A DNA stretch of 64,000 bases from Muribaculaceae bacterium (GTDB lineage: Bacteria > Bacteroidota > Bacteroidia > Bacteroidales > Muribaculaceae): contig JAFQSX010000032.1 in the NCBI GenBank assembly GCA_017409345.1, positions 80,462 to 144,461 on the forward strand, given 5' to 3'. The notes below the pieces were generated by a model. It worked only from the letters and a program-made list of their open reading frames with translations, did not search any database and had not been told where the DNA came from. The position numbers and the translations under genes are program-made. Position 1 is the first letter of the stretch. Every line of letters starts with the position of its first letter. This document shows positions 26,664 to 34,020 of the stretch, one piece after another.

Positions 26664-27547
26664 TGTTAATTACGGGCTCATGCGGATTCCTTGGACGTTA
26701 TCTTTGTCATGAGTTTAGTGACTGCGATGTTACTACATTGGGATTGAATCCTAATAATAACATTGTGTGTGACTTGTCAATTAATGTGCCTAAATTTTCT
26801 CGAGGTTTTGATTTGGTTGTGCATGCGGCAGGAGACCCTCGTAACGAAAAGGCTGATGCAGTAAACCATTTTGGAACAATAAATTTATGTAAAGGGTTGG
26901 AGTCTGATCCGCCTCGTGAATTTGTGTTTATCTCATCGGTACAAGTATATGGCAAAACAAAGGGTGAAGATTATGATGAGAGTGAGCCGATTGAGCCATT
27001 TACTGAGTACGGAAAATCAAAAGCCAAGGCTGAAGAATTTCTAAAACAGTGGTGCTGTGAACGAGGAGTCAAACTTTCTATTATTCGTCCTCCATTGATT
27101 GTAGGGACACGAATGAAAGGGACTTTGCGATCAATGGTAAATGGTATATATAGAGGATATTATTTCCATTTTAAAAATAATAGTGCTCGTCGTAGTGTAG
27201 TCCATGCAGTTGATGTATCGCATGTAGTAAGATTGATATCTCCTATAGGTGGAATATTTAATGTTACTGATGGCGCACATCCATCGGTATATGATTTAGC
27301 CGAAGCATTTGCATATAGAATGGGAAATCGTCGCATATATACAATTCCCATGTGGATGGCTAGATTGGCTGCTAAATGTGGGGATGTAGTAGGTTATAAT
27401 AATTCTCCAATAACTACGGTTAAATTGTCGCATCTCACTGATACTCTTACTTTCAACTCTGATGCAATCTCTAAGGTGATTGATTGGACTCCGAATGTTG
27501 TGACCAATTATCTGCGAACTCATAATTATGATGAAAACAGCCTCTGA
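26663..27547 (+). CDS. NAD-dependent sugar epimerase/dehydratase (extended SDR)
   Basis: A 294-residue protein with a Rossmann fold: GSCGFLG at residues 5-11 binds NAD(P), SSVQVYG near 91-97 gives the catalytic serine, and YGKSK near 114-118 gives the Y-x-x-x-K pair. It starts at a GTG sharing its first base with the last base of the previous stop (TAGTG). It probably reduces or epimerises a nucleotide sugar for the glycan made by this operon. The specific sugar cannot be told. Confidence 0.82.
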   Translation: MLITGSCGFLGRYLCHEFSDCDVTTLGLNPNNNIVCDLSINVPKFSRGFDLVVHAAGDPRNEKADAVNHFGTINLCKGLESDPPREFVFISSVQVYGKTKGEDYDESEPIEPFTEYGKSKAKAEEFLKQWCCERGVKLSIIRPPLIVGTRMKGTLRSMVNGIYRGYYFHFKNNSARRSVVHAVDVSHVVRLISPIGGIFNVTDGAHPSVYDLAEAFAYRMGNRRIYTIPMWMARLAAKCGDVVGYNNSPITTVKLSHLTDTLTFNSDAISKVIDWTPNVVTNYLRTHNYDENSL

Positions 27548-28385
27548 TAAAATAGGATTTTTTGTTGATAATTTGGGCTTGTCAATTAAGAGTTTATTTA
27601 AGTTGATGCTAAAATCTCGCAAATCAACAATCTTAAAGGTGGCATCAGACGAGGATTCAATTATAATCATGGGTAATGGTCCATCTCTAAATGATGCGAT
27701 TGTAAATTCTTTTGATAAATTAACGACTATACCCACATTGGCTGTGAATTTTGCCGCAAATGCACCTCAATTCACTCAATTACGTCCGCGCTATTATGTG
27801 CTTGCTGACCCTCATTTTTTTGTGGCGACCGATGATGTAAATGTAAAGAAATTAATGGCTAATATGTCGTCAATAGACTGGAAGATGACACTATTCGTCC
27901 CATTTGAAGCGAAAAAACGTGGATTTGCAATCAATAATGAGAATATAAAAGTGGAATATTTTAATTTCATTGCAGTTGAAGGCTTTGAGTGGATTGAGAA
28001 TTGGGCTTATGCATCGGGAAGAGGAATGCCTCGCCCTCGCAATGTGCTTATTCCATCGATTATGATTGCGATGAAATTGGGGTATGGTAATATTTATGTT
28101 ACAGGTGCCGACCACTCTTGGACTAAAACATTATCTGTCAATGAACGTAATGAGGTTGTGTCGATTCAACCACATTTCTACAAGGAAGATGAACAGGAAC
28201 AAAGACGCATAAAAGTTGACTATCTCAAATATCCTCTTCATCAAATTATTTATAGCTTCTATGTTGCATTTAAAGCATATCACAAAATTCAACACTATGC
28301 ATTGCATCGTGGAGTAAAGGTGTATAATTCTACTCCCGAAAGTTTTATCGATGCGTTCCCTCGTAAGCCGTTGGGCGATATATAG
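27528..28385 (+). CDS. DUF115-like protein, putative glycosyltransferase-related
   Basis: A 285-residue soluble protein. The segment SIIIMGNGPSLNDA (near residue 45) with a later YYVLADPHFF and YGNIYVTGADHSW resembles the DUF115 (6-hydroxymethylpterin/motility accessory factor-like) fold, whose relatives act as glycosyl- or sialyltransferases. It overlaps the epimerase gene by 20 bases and ends the operon. ATG codons at 27528 and 27531 are both usable. The reaction is unknown. Confidence 0.6.
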   Translation: MMKTASDKIGFFVDNLGLSIKSLFKLMLKSRKSTILKVASDEDSIIIMGNGPSLNDAIVNSFDKLTTIPTLAVNFAANAPQFTQLRPRYYVLADPHFFVATDDVNVKKLMANMSSIDWKMTLFVPFEAKKRGFAINNENIKVEYFNFIAVEGFEWIENWAYASGRGMPRPRNVLIPSIMIAMKLGYGNIYVTGADHSWTKTLSVNERNEVVSIQPHFYKEDEQEQRRIKVDYLKYPLHQIIYSFYVAFKAYHKIQHYALHRGVKVYNSTPESFIDAFPRKPLGDI

Positions 28386-28466
28386 ATAGAGATAATTTAA
28401 AACTGCAATAACAAATTTTCTTGATAAAAATTGAGGAGATTTGTTTTTTTATTCAAGATAAATATA

Positions 28467-28474
28467 TACCTTTG
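28467..28474 (+). promoter_or_regulatory. -7 element before the first cobalamin riboswitch
   Basis: TACCTTTG followed by C. A TTTG lies 23 bases upstream, which is a long spacer. The start of transcription would be about 28478, just before the aptamer. Confidence 0.65.
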
Positions 28475-28479
28475 CAACG

Positions 28480-28728
28480 AAACATTCGGGAAACGTGTGA
28501 AATTCACGTACTGTCGCGCAACTGTGAACATTACTTCCCCGCAAATTGTTGGAGTGGTAATAAAAGTCAGATACCGAGGTGGTTGAAACTCCACCATTAG
28601 TCGCTTTCGCTCGAAAAGTGAGACTAAGCAAAAATATCTGATGACCTCTCCGGTAGATGTTTTCATCAATGTATTAATCGCTTGTCAATACTTCAAGAGC
28701 CTCGGCTAAGAAGTGATTGACATTTTTT
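28480..28728 (+). ncRNA. Cobalamin riboswitch upstream of the DUF4465 lipoprotein gene
   Basis: The core reads TTCGGGAAACGTGTGAAATTCACG then ACTGTCGCGCAACTGTGA (28485-28537), then GTCAGATACCGAGG, which matches the conserved B12-box architecture. A 31-base stem-loop follows (28597-28627, TTAGTC...GACTAA). The 3' end forms a terminator hairpin, GTCAATACTTC (28684-28694) with GAAGTGATTGAC (28710-28721), then six T residues. The loop contains CCTCGG, perfectly complementary to CCGAGG at 28574-28579 in the aptamer, so the two may kiss. Cobalamin binding is expected to stop expression of the next gene. Confidence 0.9.
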
Positions 28729-28755
28729 ATTACAAATATTTAAAATATTATTAAG

Positions 28756-29538
28756 ATGAAAACATTTAGATTTTTGCGAAATGGAGCAATGATGATGCTC
28801 GTTACAGCATTATTTACTGCTTGTAGTGACGATGACGACACTCAGTTGAGAGTGGATTTTGACGATGCACAAGGTATCACTTACAACGAGCAAGGCTATT
28901 GGGATAAGGTTTATGACACCAATGAGACCTCCTTTTCAATCGATGGTGTGATTTTCAGTCACCAAGCATCGGCTACCGAGTGGGGTGGATACACCTATTA
29001 TTCATGGTATGGCTTCTGCCCATCTAAATCAACTGATAATACTGACTATAGCGATGGAGACTGGACCTCTAATCAATGGGGTGCTATAACCGGAGGTGGT
29101 GTAGCTGGAAATGGTGACGCATATCTCCTTGGGTTCTGGAACTCAAGCGAAGATACAAATACTCGTCCCGTTCCACCTGCATGTAGTATCAGTTATGGAG
29201 GTGGTGCATTCGACCCCGAAGAGGTGTATGTAACCAATAGTGCATGGGGGTATTATGCTATGAAAAATGGATCAGCATTTAATAAACAATTTGTTGATGG
29301 CGATAAATGCACTCTTCACATTTACGGAGTGCGTGGTGGCGTGATTTCTGGCAAAGTAGAAGTTTTACTTGCTGATGGCGCGAATATTCTCAATACATGG
29401 AAGCGTGTAGATCTTGACCCGCTTGGCGACGATATAGAAATGATTTATTTTCAAATCACATCAACCGACACCGGAGCATGGGGTATGAATAATCCTGCAT
29501 TTTTCTGCCTCGACAATCTTAAAATTGACCTCGAATAA
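28756..29538 (+). CDS. DUF4465-type lipoprotein under cobalamin riboswitch control
   Basis: A 260-residue surface or periplasmic lipoprotein. Its signal ends in FTAC. The mature part (LRVDFDD..., SVxF-like aromatic strands, YYAMKNG and CTLHIYGV) resembles DUF4465 proteins, common next to btuB genes in Bacteroidetes. A cobalamin riboswitch and terminator directly precede it, which strongly implies a role in corrinoid capture. It could be a BtuH-like B12-binding lipoprotein, but that equivalence is not proven here. It is the only gene in its transcript; the next gene is on the other strand. Confidence 0.82.
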   Translation: MKTFRFLRNGAMMMLVTALFTACSDDDDTQLRVDFDDAQGITYNEQGYWDKVYDTNETSFSIDGVIFSHQASATEWGGYTYYSWYGFCPSKSTDNTDYSDGDWTSNQWGAITGGGVAGNGDAYLLGFWNSSEDTNTRPVPPACSISYGGGAFDPEEVYVTNSAWGYYAMKNGSAFNKQFVDGDKCTLHIYGVRGGVISGKVEVLLADGANILNTWKRVDLDPLGDDIEMIYFQITSTDTGAWGMNNPAFFCLDNLKIDLE

Positions 29539-29627
29539 GAGATCCGAATATACATAATAGGGATAATTTGTTTTTAGAAGTGCGAGCGGCATGTTGAGAG
29601 ATTCAATGTGTCGCTTTTATTATTATT

Positions 29628-31199
29628 TTAGTTAATCGCTCCAATTTTCATGACATCGTCATCGAATGTGTCACGAGTAATGGCTCTGCCTTTAAGTCGA
29701 TTGCGATAGGTGTATATTGTGTTGAGTGAAAGGCCTAAGAAACGAGCGATTTGTTCGCTATCATCAATGCCGAGGCGAAGGAATGCTAGAATACGGAGTT
29801 CGGTGTTTAGTTTCATTTCTGGGAGATCAAATCGCTTATCTTCCATGAGTAGATTGTTTACTTCGGAAACAAATGAGGGATAAATATGAATAAATGCATT
29901 GTCAAAAATTTTGTAGAACATTTGACTTTGTTCGGCAAGCATTTTTTCCGATTCAATAAGTGAATATAAGTCATTTACTTGATTTGCTTTTATCTTACGC
30001 TTTGCTACGCGATGGAATTCTACTAATTTCTCAATGTATATAGAACTTAATGATAGAAATTGACTGATATATGTGTCTTTAGTAACATTGGCTTGGGCGA
30101 GTCTGATTTTTAATTCGTTAAGTTTTTTTATCTCTTTACGAAGGAAAAGAAGTGAACTTATAATAGCAATTAATGCTATGATAAGAGCTACAACAAGCCA
30201 TGTGAGCCATGTGAGTTTTGTTTCATCTTGTTTCTTGAATGATTGAGCAATAATTGGGTATGCTTCAGCGGTTTGTAGGGCTCGAATTCGAGAGCCTGAT
30301 TCTACTGCATTATTGAGTGATAGGGCTAAATATCGATATGCCCTTGATAGGTCTCCGTTATTAAATAGCCCGACTCCTAATTGTTGGAGTGCAGTTCCCT
30401 CAAGTGTCCCGGAATATATGTCAGAAAGGGAGGCTAATGCCAAGTAGTATAATTGTTTTGTCTCTCCATCTTTTTGTTTTTCATAGTGCTCTGCTAAGTG
30501 ACTAGATGCTCGTGCAAATTCAAAGTCTTCAATATTGGCTTTTTTTAACACCTCTGATAGTTCGGCGACCATCATTGCTGTGTTTTTTTTAAGAGCATAA
30601 ATTTGTGCTAAATATAAGTGATGGCTTGGAGAGCCTTTTTCAATAAGTGTAGTTAAGGAATCAGTTGCATTTAGTGCTCTTTCTGCATAATATTTACTGA
30701 ATTTTTCGATAGGATAGAATGAAGAGGCAAAATAGAAAAGCCTATTCCCTGTTTCGTAAAAATGAATTTTATTTTGAGGATATATAATTTTAGCAATTGA
30801 ATCATATATCTCTATTGCTTCTTTGATGACTCCTTGAACGGGCAATAATGCAACTCGGGATAAAAAAAGTCGCTGCTCCATATCTTGTCTATTTGCTACT
30901 TTTGCAGCATCAATGCCTTTTTGGTAGTAAAATAACGCGGAGTCAATGTTGTTTCGACTATATTTGTCGCCTATTTTTTCGTATATATTAGGCAGTGCTG
31001 AAACTTGTGCTTTTGATGCATCTCTCTTTAAAGAGTCTATTGTCAGCAAAAGGCTCTGCATATACCTTTCTCGTTGAGATATTGTTAAGTCAAGTTTGTC
31101 AAGTGCTTTGTCAAGATTTTGTGGTAATGATTCCTTTGTAGTTGCATTACCGACGAATATTAAAAATAAAAAAAGAAGAGTTAGTATTGTTTTTCTCAT
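29628..31199 (-). CDS. DUF6377-type membrane regulator with TPR-like sensor and C-terminal HTH
   Basis: A 523-residue protein with a signal peptide, a helical TPR-like periplasmic part (about residues 40-320), one membrane helix (about 330-352), a coiled-coil-like stretch, and a C-terminal helix-turn-helix (EQIARFLGLSLNTIYTYRNRL near 480-500) like LuxR-type DNA readers. This layout is typical of Bacteroidetes one-protein sensors that control nearby or distant genes. It has a near-perfect promoter: TTTG, 20 bases, TATCTTTG on the minus strand (31263-31232). Signal and targets are unknown. Confidence 0.78.
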   Translation of the reverse strand: MRKTILTLLFLFLIFVGNATTKESLPQNLDKALDKLDLTISQRERYMQSLLLTIDSLKRDASKAQVSALPNIYEKIGDKYSRNNIDSALFYYQKGIDAAKVANRQDMEQRLFLSRVALLPVQGVIKEAIEIYDSIAKIIYPQNKIHFYETGNRLFYFASSFYPIEKFSKYYAERALNATDSLTTLIEKGSPSHHLYLAQIYALKKNTAMMVAELSEVLKKANIEDFEFARASSHLAEHYEKQKDGETKQLYYLALASLSDIYSGTLEGTALQQLGVGLFNNGDLSRAYRYLALSLNNAVESGSRIRALQTAEAYPIIAQSFKKQDETKLTWLTWLVVALIIALIAIISSLLFLRKEIKKLNELKIRLAQANVTKDTYISQFLSLSSIYIEKLVEFHRVAKRKIKANQVNDLYSLIESEKMLAEQSQMFYKIFDNAFIHIYPSFVSEVNNLLMEDKRFDLPEMKLNTELRILAFLRLGIDDSEQIARFLGLSLNTIYTYRNRLKGRAITRDTFDDDVMKIGAIN

Positions 31200-31231
31200 T
31201 TGTGTTTTTTGTTAGGTTGGAATGTAGTTGA

Positions 31232-31263
31232 CAAAGATATAAATAAAAAGATAAAATTGCAAA
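31232..31263 (-). promoter_or_regulatory. Promoter of the DUF6377 regulator
   Basis: On the minus strand TTTG (31263-31260), a 20-base spacer, and TATCTTTG (31239-31232). The 5' UTR would be about 28 bases. Confidence 0.8.
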
Positions 31264-31264
31264 T

Positions 31265-31490
31265 AAAAAAGCCATCCTTCACAGGGCGGCTTTTTTATTT
31301 TTCTTGGTTTCCCAAGTTAAACAAACCTAACATAAAACACGATTATCAATTTTTCTTAAAGGATGCTTATAAACGCATCTAAATCTAACATTAAATACTA
31401 ACCCTAAAAATTATTCCCTATATATTGTTTCTTTTTTATAGTAACCAAAGTTAGAAATCATCTAACCTAGAAGACTAATTAATTATTTTA
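31265..31490 (-). ncRNA. Candidate small RNA with its own promoter and terminator
   Basis: A minus-strand transcript unit of about 225 bases in a 700-base gap. It starts after TATCTTTG (31503-31496) and ends at a hairpin with an A/T-rich stem and GGC/GCC core followed by TTTTTT on the minus strand (31296-31265). Internal hairpins include GATGC-loop-GCATC (near 31360-31378) and CTTGG-GAAA-CCAAG (near 31306-31319). GTTAG recurs several times. No protein-like frame is present; a 12-codon frame ending just before the terminator (MLGLFNLGNQEK) is the longest suggestive one. The downstream gene has a separate promoter. No Rfam family was recognised. Confidence 0.5.
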
Positions 31491-31495
31491 CGATG

Positions 31496-31503
31496 CAAAG
31501 ATA
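31496..31503 (-). promoter_or_regulatory. -7 element of the candidate small RNA
   Basis: On the minus strand TATCTTTG followed by C. A TTTG lies 16 bases upstream and a TTTTTG run slightly further. The rest of the gap, 31504-31824, is extremely AT-rich and shows nothing else. Confidence 0.55.
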
Positions 31504-31824
31504 TAGGATAAATCAACTACAAAAAGCATAATATAACTATAATATAAATACAAAATAAATAAATATTATAATAATATCCTGATATATAGCTTAATGTATT
31601 TTTGAATATATATTATTAATATAAATATATATATAGAGTATTATTATGTGGAGATGTTATTTATTGCTGAAAAAATGGTCAAAAATACCTCTTGTTTCCT
31701 TGAAAAATAATATTAATAGATTAATAATTTGTTATTAGAAGATAAATTTTAATTGGGTAAAGATGATTGAATTCATCATCTGGATGATACTTGCTTTACT
31801 TAAATTCTTTAGAAAACTTTAATT

Positions 31825-31862
31825 ATAAAAAAAGGTGTACCAATATAATCTTGGTGCACCTT
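31825..31862 (-). terminator. Terminator of the Crp/Fnr-type gene
   Basis: Stem AAGGTGTACCAA/TTGGTGCACCTT (31832-31843 with 31851-31862), with one mismatch, followed on the minus strand by a run of T. Confidence 0.85.
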
Positions 31863-31895
31863 ATATGGGGTTATTTAATGAAATGAGATGATTAG

Positions 31896-32576
31896 TTATA
31901 TTTGTCTAATTAGATTGACCAAATCTGGTCGAGAAATTACGATAATCTCATTTTGAGAATAATCAATCATTCCTCTTTGTTTCATTGATTCAAGTGTGGC
32001 GATAAAAGAGGTGCGTTGAACGCCAAATAATGAATATAAATCACGTTGTTTACAAGTTATTTTTATGTCTGTACCACTTTTTTGAGTTAATGCTATGATC
32101 CAAAAAGCAATTCGTTCTTCAAGATTACCCGATGACAATGCGAGAATTCCGTCAACTGATTTTTGCGCATTCATAGAAAGAATGTTCAAGAAATTGTATA
32201 AGAATACGTGGTCGCGGTTTAAGATAGTAATATAGTCATTTTTTGATATTTGTAGAATGCTCACATCGGTAATAGCATCAACTGTACATGGATAGTTAGT
32301 GCCTAGTCCAAATAAAAATTCAGGAGCTATTACATTGGGAGAAGCAAGGGTTTGTGATACTTTGAATCGTTCAGAAGCATTTGCAATTGTAGAACGGACT
32401 TCTCCGGAAATTATTAGTTTAACATGAGTGCATGGTTCGCCCGACGAAATAATACGTTCTCCTGCAAGGTATTTTAAAAAGTGAAACTTTGCTTTACCTA
32501 CGATGTCAGATATGCGTTCAGAACTTGCGCCATGAAAAAGAGGTAACCCTTTTAATATTTCATACATGCTATCCAT
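31896..32576 (-). CDS. Crp/Fnr-family transcriptional regulator
   Basis: A 226-residue regulator. The N-terminal part is a cyclic-nucleotide-binding-type beta roll (AGERIISSGEPCTHVKLIISGEVRS, residues about 39-63). The C-terminal winged helix has CKQRDLYSLFGVQRTSFIATLESM near 171-195. No Fnr-type four-cysteine N-terminal cluster is seen, so it is not an oxygen-sensing Fnr by that test. A TAAATTTG on the minus strand (32607-32600) is a fitting -7 element. The neighbouring transporter gene lies upstream on the same strand, 70 bases away. Confidence 0.85.
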   Translation of the reverse strand: MDSMYEILKGLPLFHGASSERISDIVGKAKFHFLKYLAGERIISSGEPCTHVKLIISGEVRSTIANASERFKVSQTLASPNVIAPEFLFGLGTNYPCTVDAITDVSILQISKNDYITILNRDHVFLYNFLNILSMNAQKSVDGILALSSGNLEERIAFWIIALTQKSGTDIKITCKQRDLYSLFGVQRTSFIATLESMKQRGMIDYSQNEIIVISRPDLVNLIRQI

Positions 32577-32646
32577 AATGACAATCTTTTTTACTATAAC
32601 GCAAATTTAGGAGTAAAGTTTTAATACTCAAAATAATATACTAATT

Positions 32647-33573
32647 TTAAGTTTTTTTGCATATCCTGCTCGTTTTATATAACTGGTAAGAATTTATTAT
32701 ATTTTGCCATGCAATATAACTGGCAGGTCCTACTGAAGCAAGTGGATGTAACCATGTTAAAGTCATCCAGATTGCTAAAATTGTATTTTTTTGACCTAAT
32801 CCTTGAGCGGCTGCAACTTTATCTCCATATCTAGAACCTATTTGTCGGCCAATCCAAAATTGTAAAATGCAGGCAATTGCCGCGCCAATTGCAATATATA
32901 TCATTGATGGGATTTCGGAAGGGGGTTCGTTGATGATGAAACTAACAGCTCTGCCTACTACGATAAATAATGCAATTGACCAAAGGTAAAAAGAAATGCC
33001 CTGATGAGATGCTATGGTTTTGTTGACTTTAGGAAAGAGGTATTGTAACACAAATGCTATCAGTATTGGAAGTATTAATAGAGGTGCAACTCGATGGAGT
33101 ATCTCGATGCTAGTGTCAAATAAGGCATCGGAATGGATGTCGCTACCATTAATTGAAATTTTGACAAAGATTATTGGAGCAATAATAGCAACTGCAAGAT
33201 TGCTAATTATCGAAAAAGATGTTACTCGCGATACACTTCCTCCCAACATTCCGGTAACTACCGGTGCGGCTGAGGCTGTAGGGCATAAGAAACATATCAT
33301 TATTCCTTGAGCCACAATTTGGTTGATTGGAGCAATAATAAAGTATGATAAGAATGCTCCTCCAATTTGTATAACAAGTAAAGCCCAAGACATTTGTGTA
33401 ATCTTGATCTCATTTGGCTTAACTTTGCAAAAAGTGATAACAAGCATCACGAAAATAAGATATGGAGTAATGAATGATATTTTATTAATTATATCATGCA
33501 AAAATATTCCACCAATCATTGCAATTGGAAGCATCCATGGTTTCAATTGCTGTCTAAACTTTACAAAATTCAT
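32647..33573 (-). CDS. BASS-family (bile acid:Na+ symporter-like) transporter
   Basis: A 308-residue protein with about nine to ten membrane helices, resembling the bile acid:sodium symporter superfamily, including LCPTASAAPVVTGMLGGS near residues 95-112, where the family has a conserved core. Members carry organic acids, pantoate or bile acids. The substrate is not evident. The minus-strand -7 element TAACTTTG (33585-33578) ends four bases before the ATG, predicting a leaderless mRNA. The Crp/Fnr-type gene downstream could control or follow it. Confidence 0.78.
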   Translation of the reverse strand: MNFVKFRQQLKPWMLPIAMIGGIFLHDIINKISFITPYLIFVMLVITFCKVKPNEIKITQMSWALLVIQIGGAFLSYFIIAPINQIVAQGIMICFLCPTASAAPVVTGMLGGSVSRVTSFSIISNLAVAIIAPIIFVKISINGSDIHSDALFDTSIEILHRVAPLLILPILIAFVLQYLFPKVNKTIASHQGISFYLWSIALFIVVGRAVSFIINEPPSEIPSMIYIAIGAAIACILQFWIGRQIGSRYGDKVAAAQGLGQKNTILAIWMTLTWLHPLASVGPASYIAWQNIINSYQLYKTSRICKKT

Positions 33574-33589
33574 GGAGCAAAGTTACGGA

Positions 33590-33762
33590 ATAAAATTGAA
33601 AGTTGAATTGAGTGTTAAGAATTGAACGTTGAAAATTATTGGCATTGATGATATGGCACGCTATATCAGAAATGAATAGATGTATGCTGGTCTATTGTGT
33701 TAGTTTTTTGCTAAATAATGGAAATTATCAACTCTCAACACTCAATTATCAATTATTTATAC
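33590..33762. repeat. Simple-sequence filler with TCAA/TTGA-type motifs
   Basis: The gap between divergent genes holds GTTGAATTGAGTGTTAAGAATTGAACGTTG on one side and ATTATCAACTCTCAACACTCAATTATCAATTA on the other, roughly inverted relatives. Such strings occur between genes in many Bacteroidales. No gene is seen. Confidence 0.4.
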
Positions 33763-33770
33763 TATCTTTG
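33763..33770 (+). promoter_or_regulatory. -7 element before the second cobalamin riboswitch
   Basis: TATCTTTG followed by C. No TTTG at the -33 distance. Transcription would begin near 33774. Confidence 0.6.
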
Positions 33771-33775
33771 CAGAG

Positions 33776-34020
33776 AAATATTCGGGAAACGTGTGAGAAT
33801 CACGTGCTGTCGCGCAACTGTATAGCGGTTAATTTATATAATTGACACGAAGTCAGGAACCGAGGTGGTTGAAAATCCATCCTTAGTCGCTTTCGCTCGA
33901 AAAGTGTGGCTAAATCACATACTTGCTCCTGATATAGTTTCAGTTGAATGCTTGGTGATTGTCAAAAAAACTCTTTTGAGAGGTAAGCGAACAAAGACAA
34001 TTTAACCGAGTAATTTTTTT
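33776..34020 (+). ncRNA. Cobalamin riboswitch upstream of btuB
   Basis: The core TTCGGGAAACGTGTGAGAATCACG then GCTGTCGCGCAACTGTA and GTCAGGAACCGAGG parallels the first riboswitch. The same 31-base stem-loop follows (33883-33913), with GACTAA replaced by GGCTAA, which keeps the pairing through a G-U. The 3' end can form a terminator: CTTGGTGATTGTC (33951-33963) with GACAATTTAACCGAG (33996-34010), then TAATTTTTTT. CTTGGT can pair instead with ACCGAG at 33859-33864 in the aptamer. The TTG start of btuB lies in the T run itself. Confidence 0.9.

Noticed and set aside
31200-31382. A 60-codon plus-strand frame upstream of the DUF6377 gene
   Set aside because: It runs through the promoter and terminator found on the other strand and has only low-complexity sequence.
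33590-33762. Possible small gene in the gap before the btuB riboswitch (68-codon frame at 33639)
   Set aside because: The frame runs into the riboswitch core and is made of simple repeats; no start context or domain supports it.
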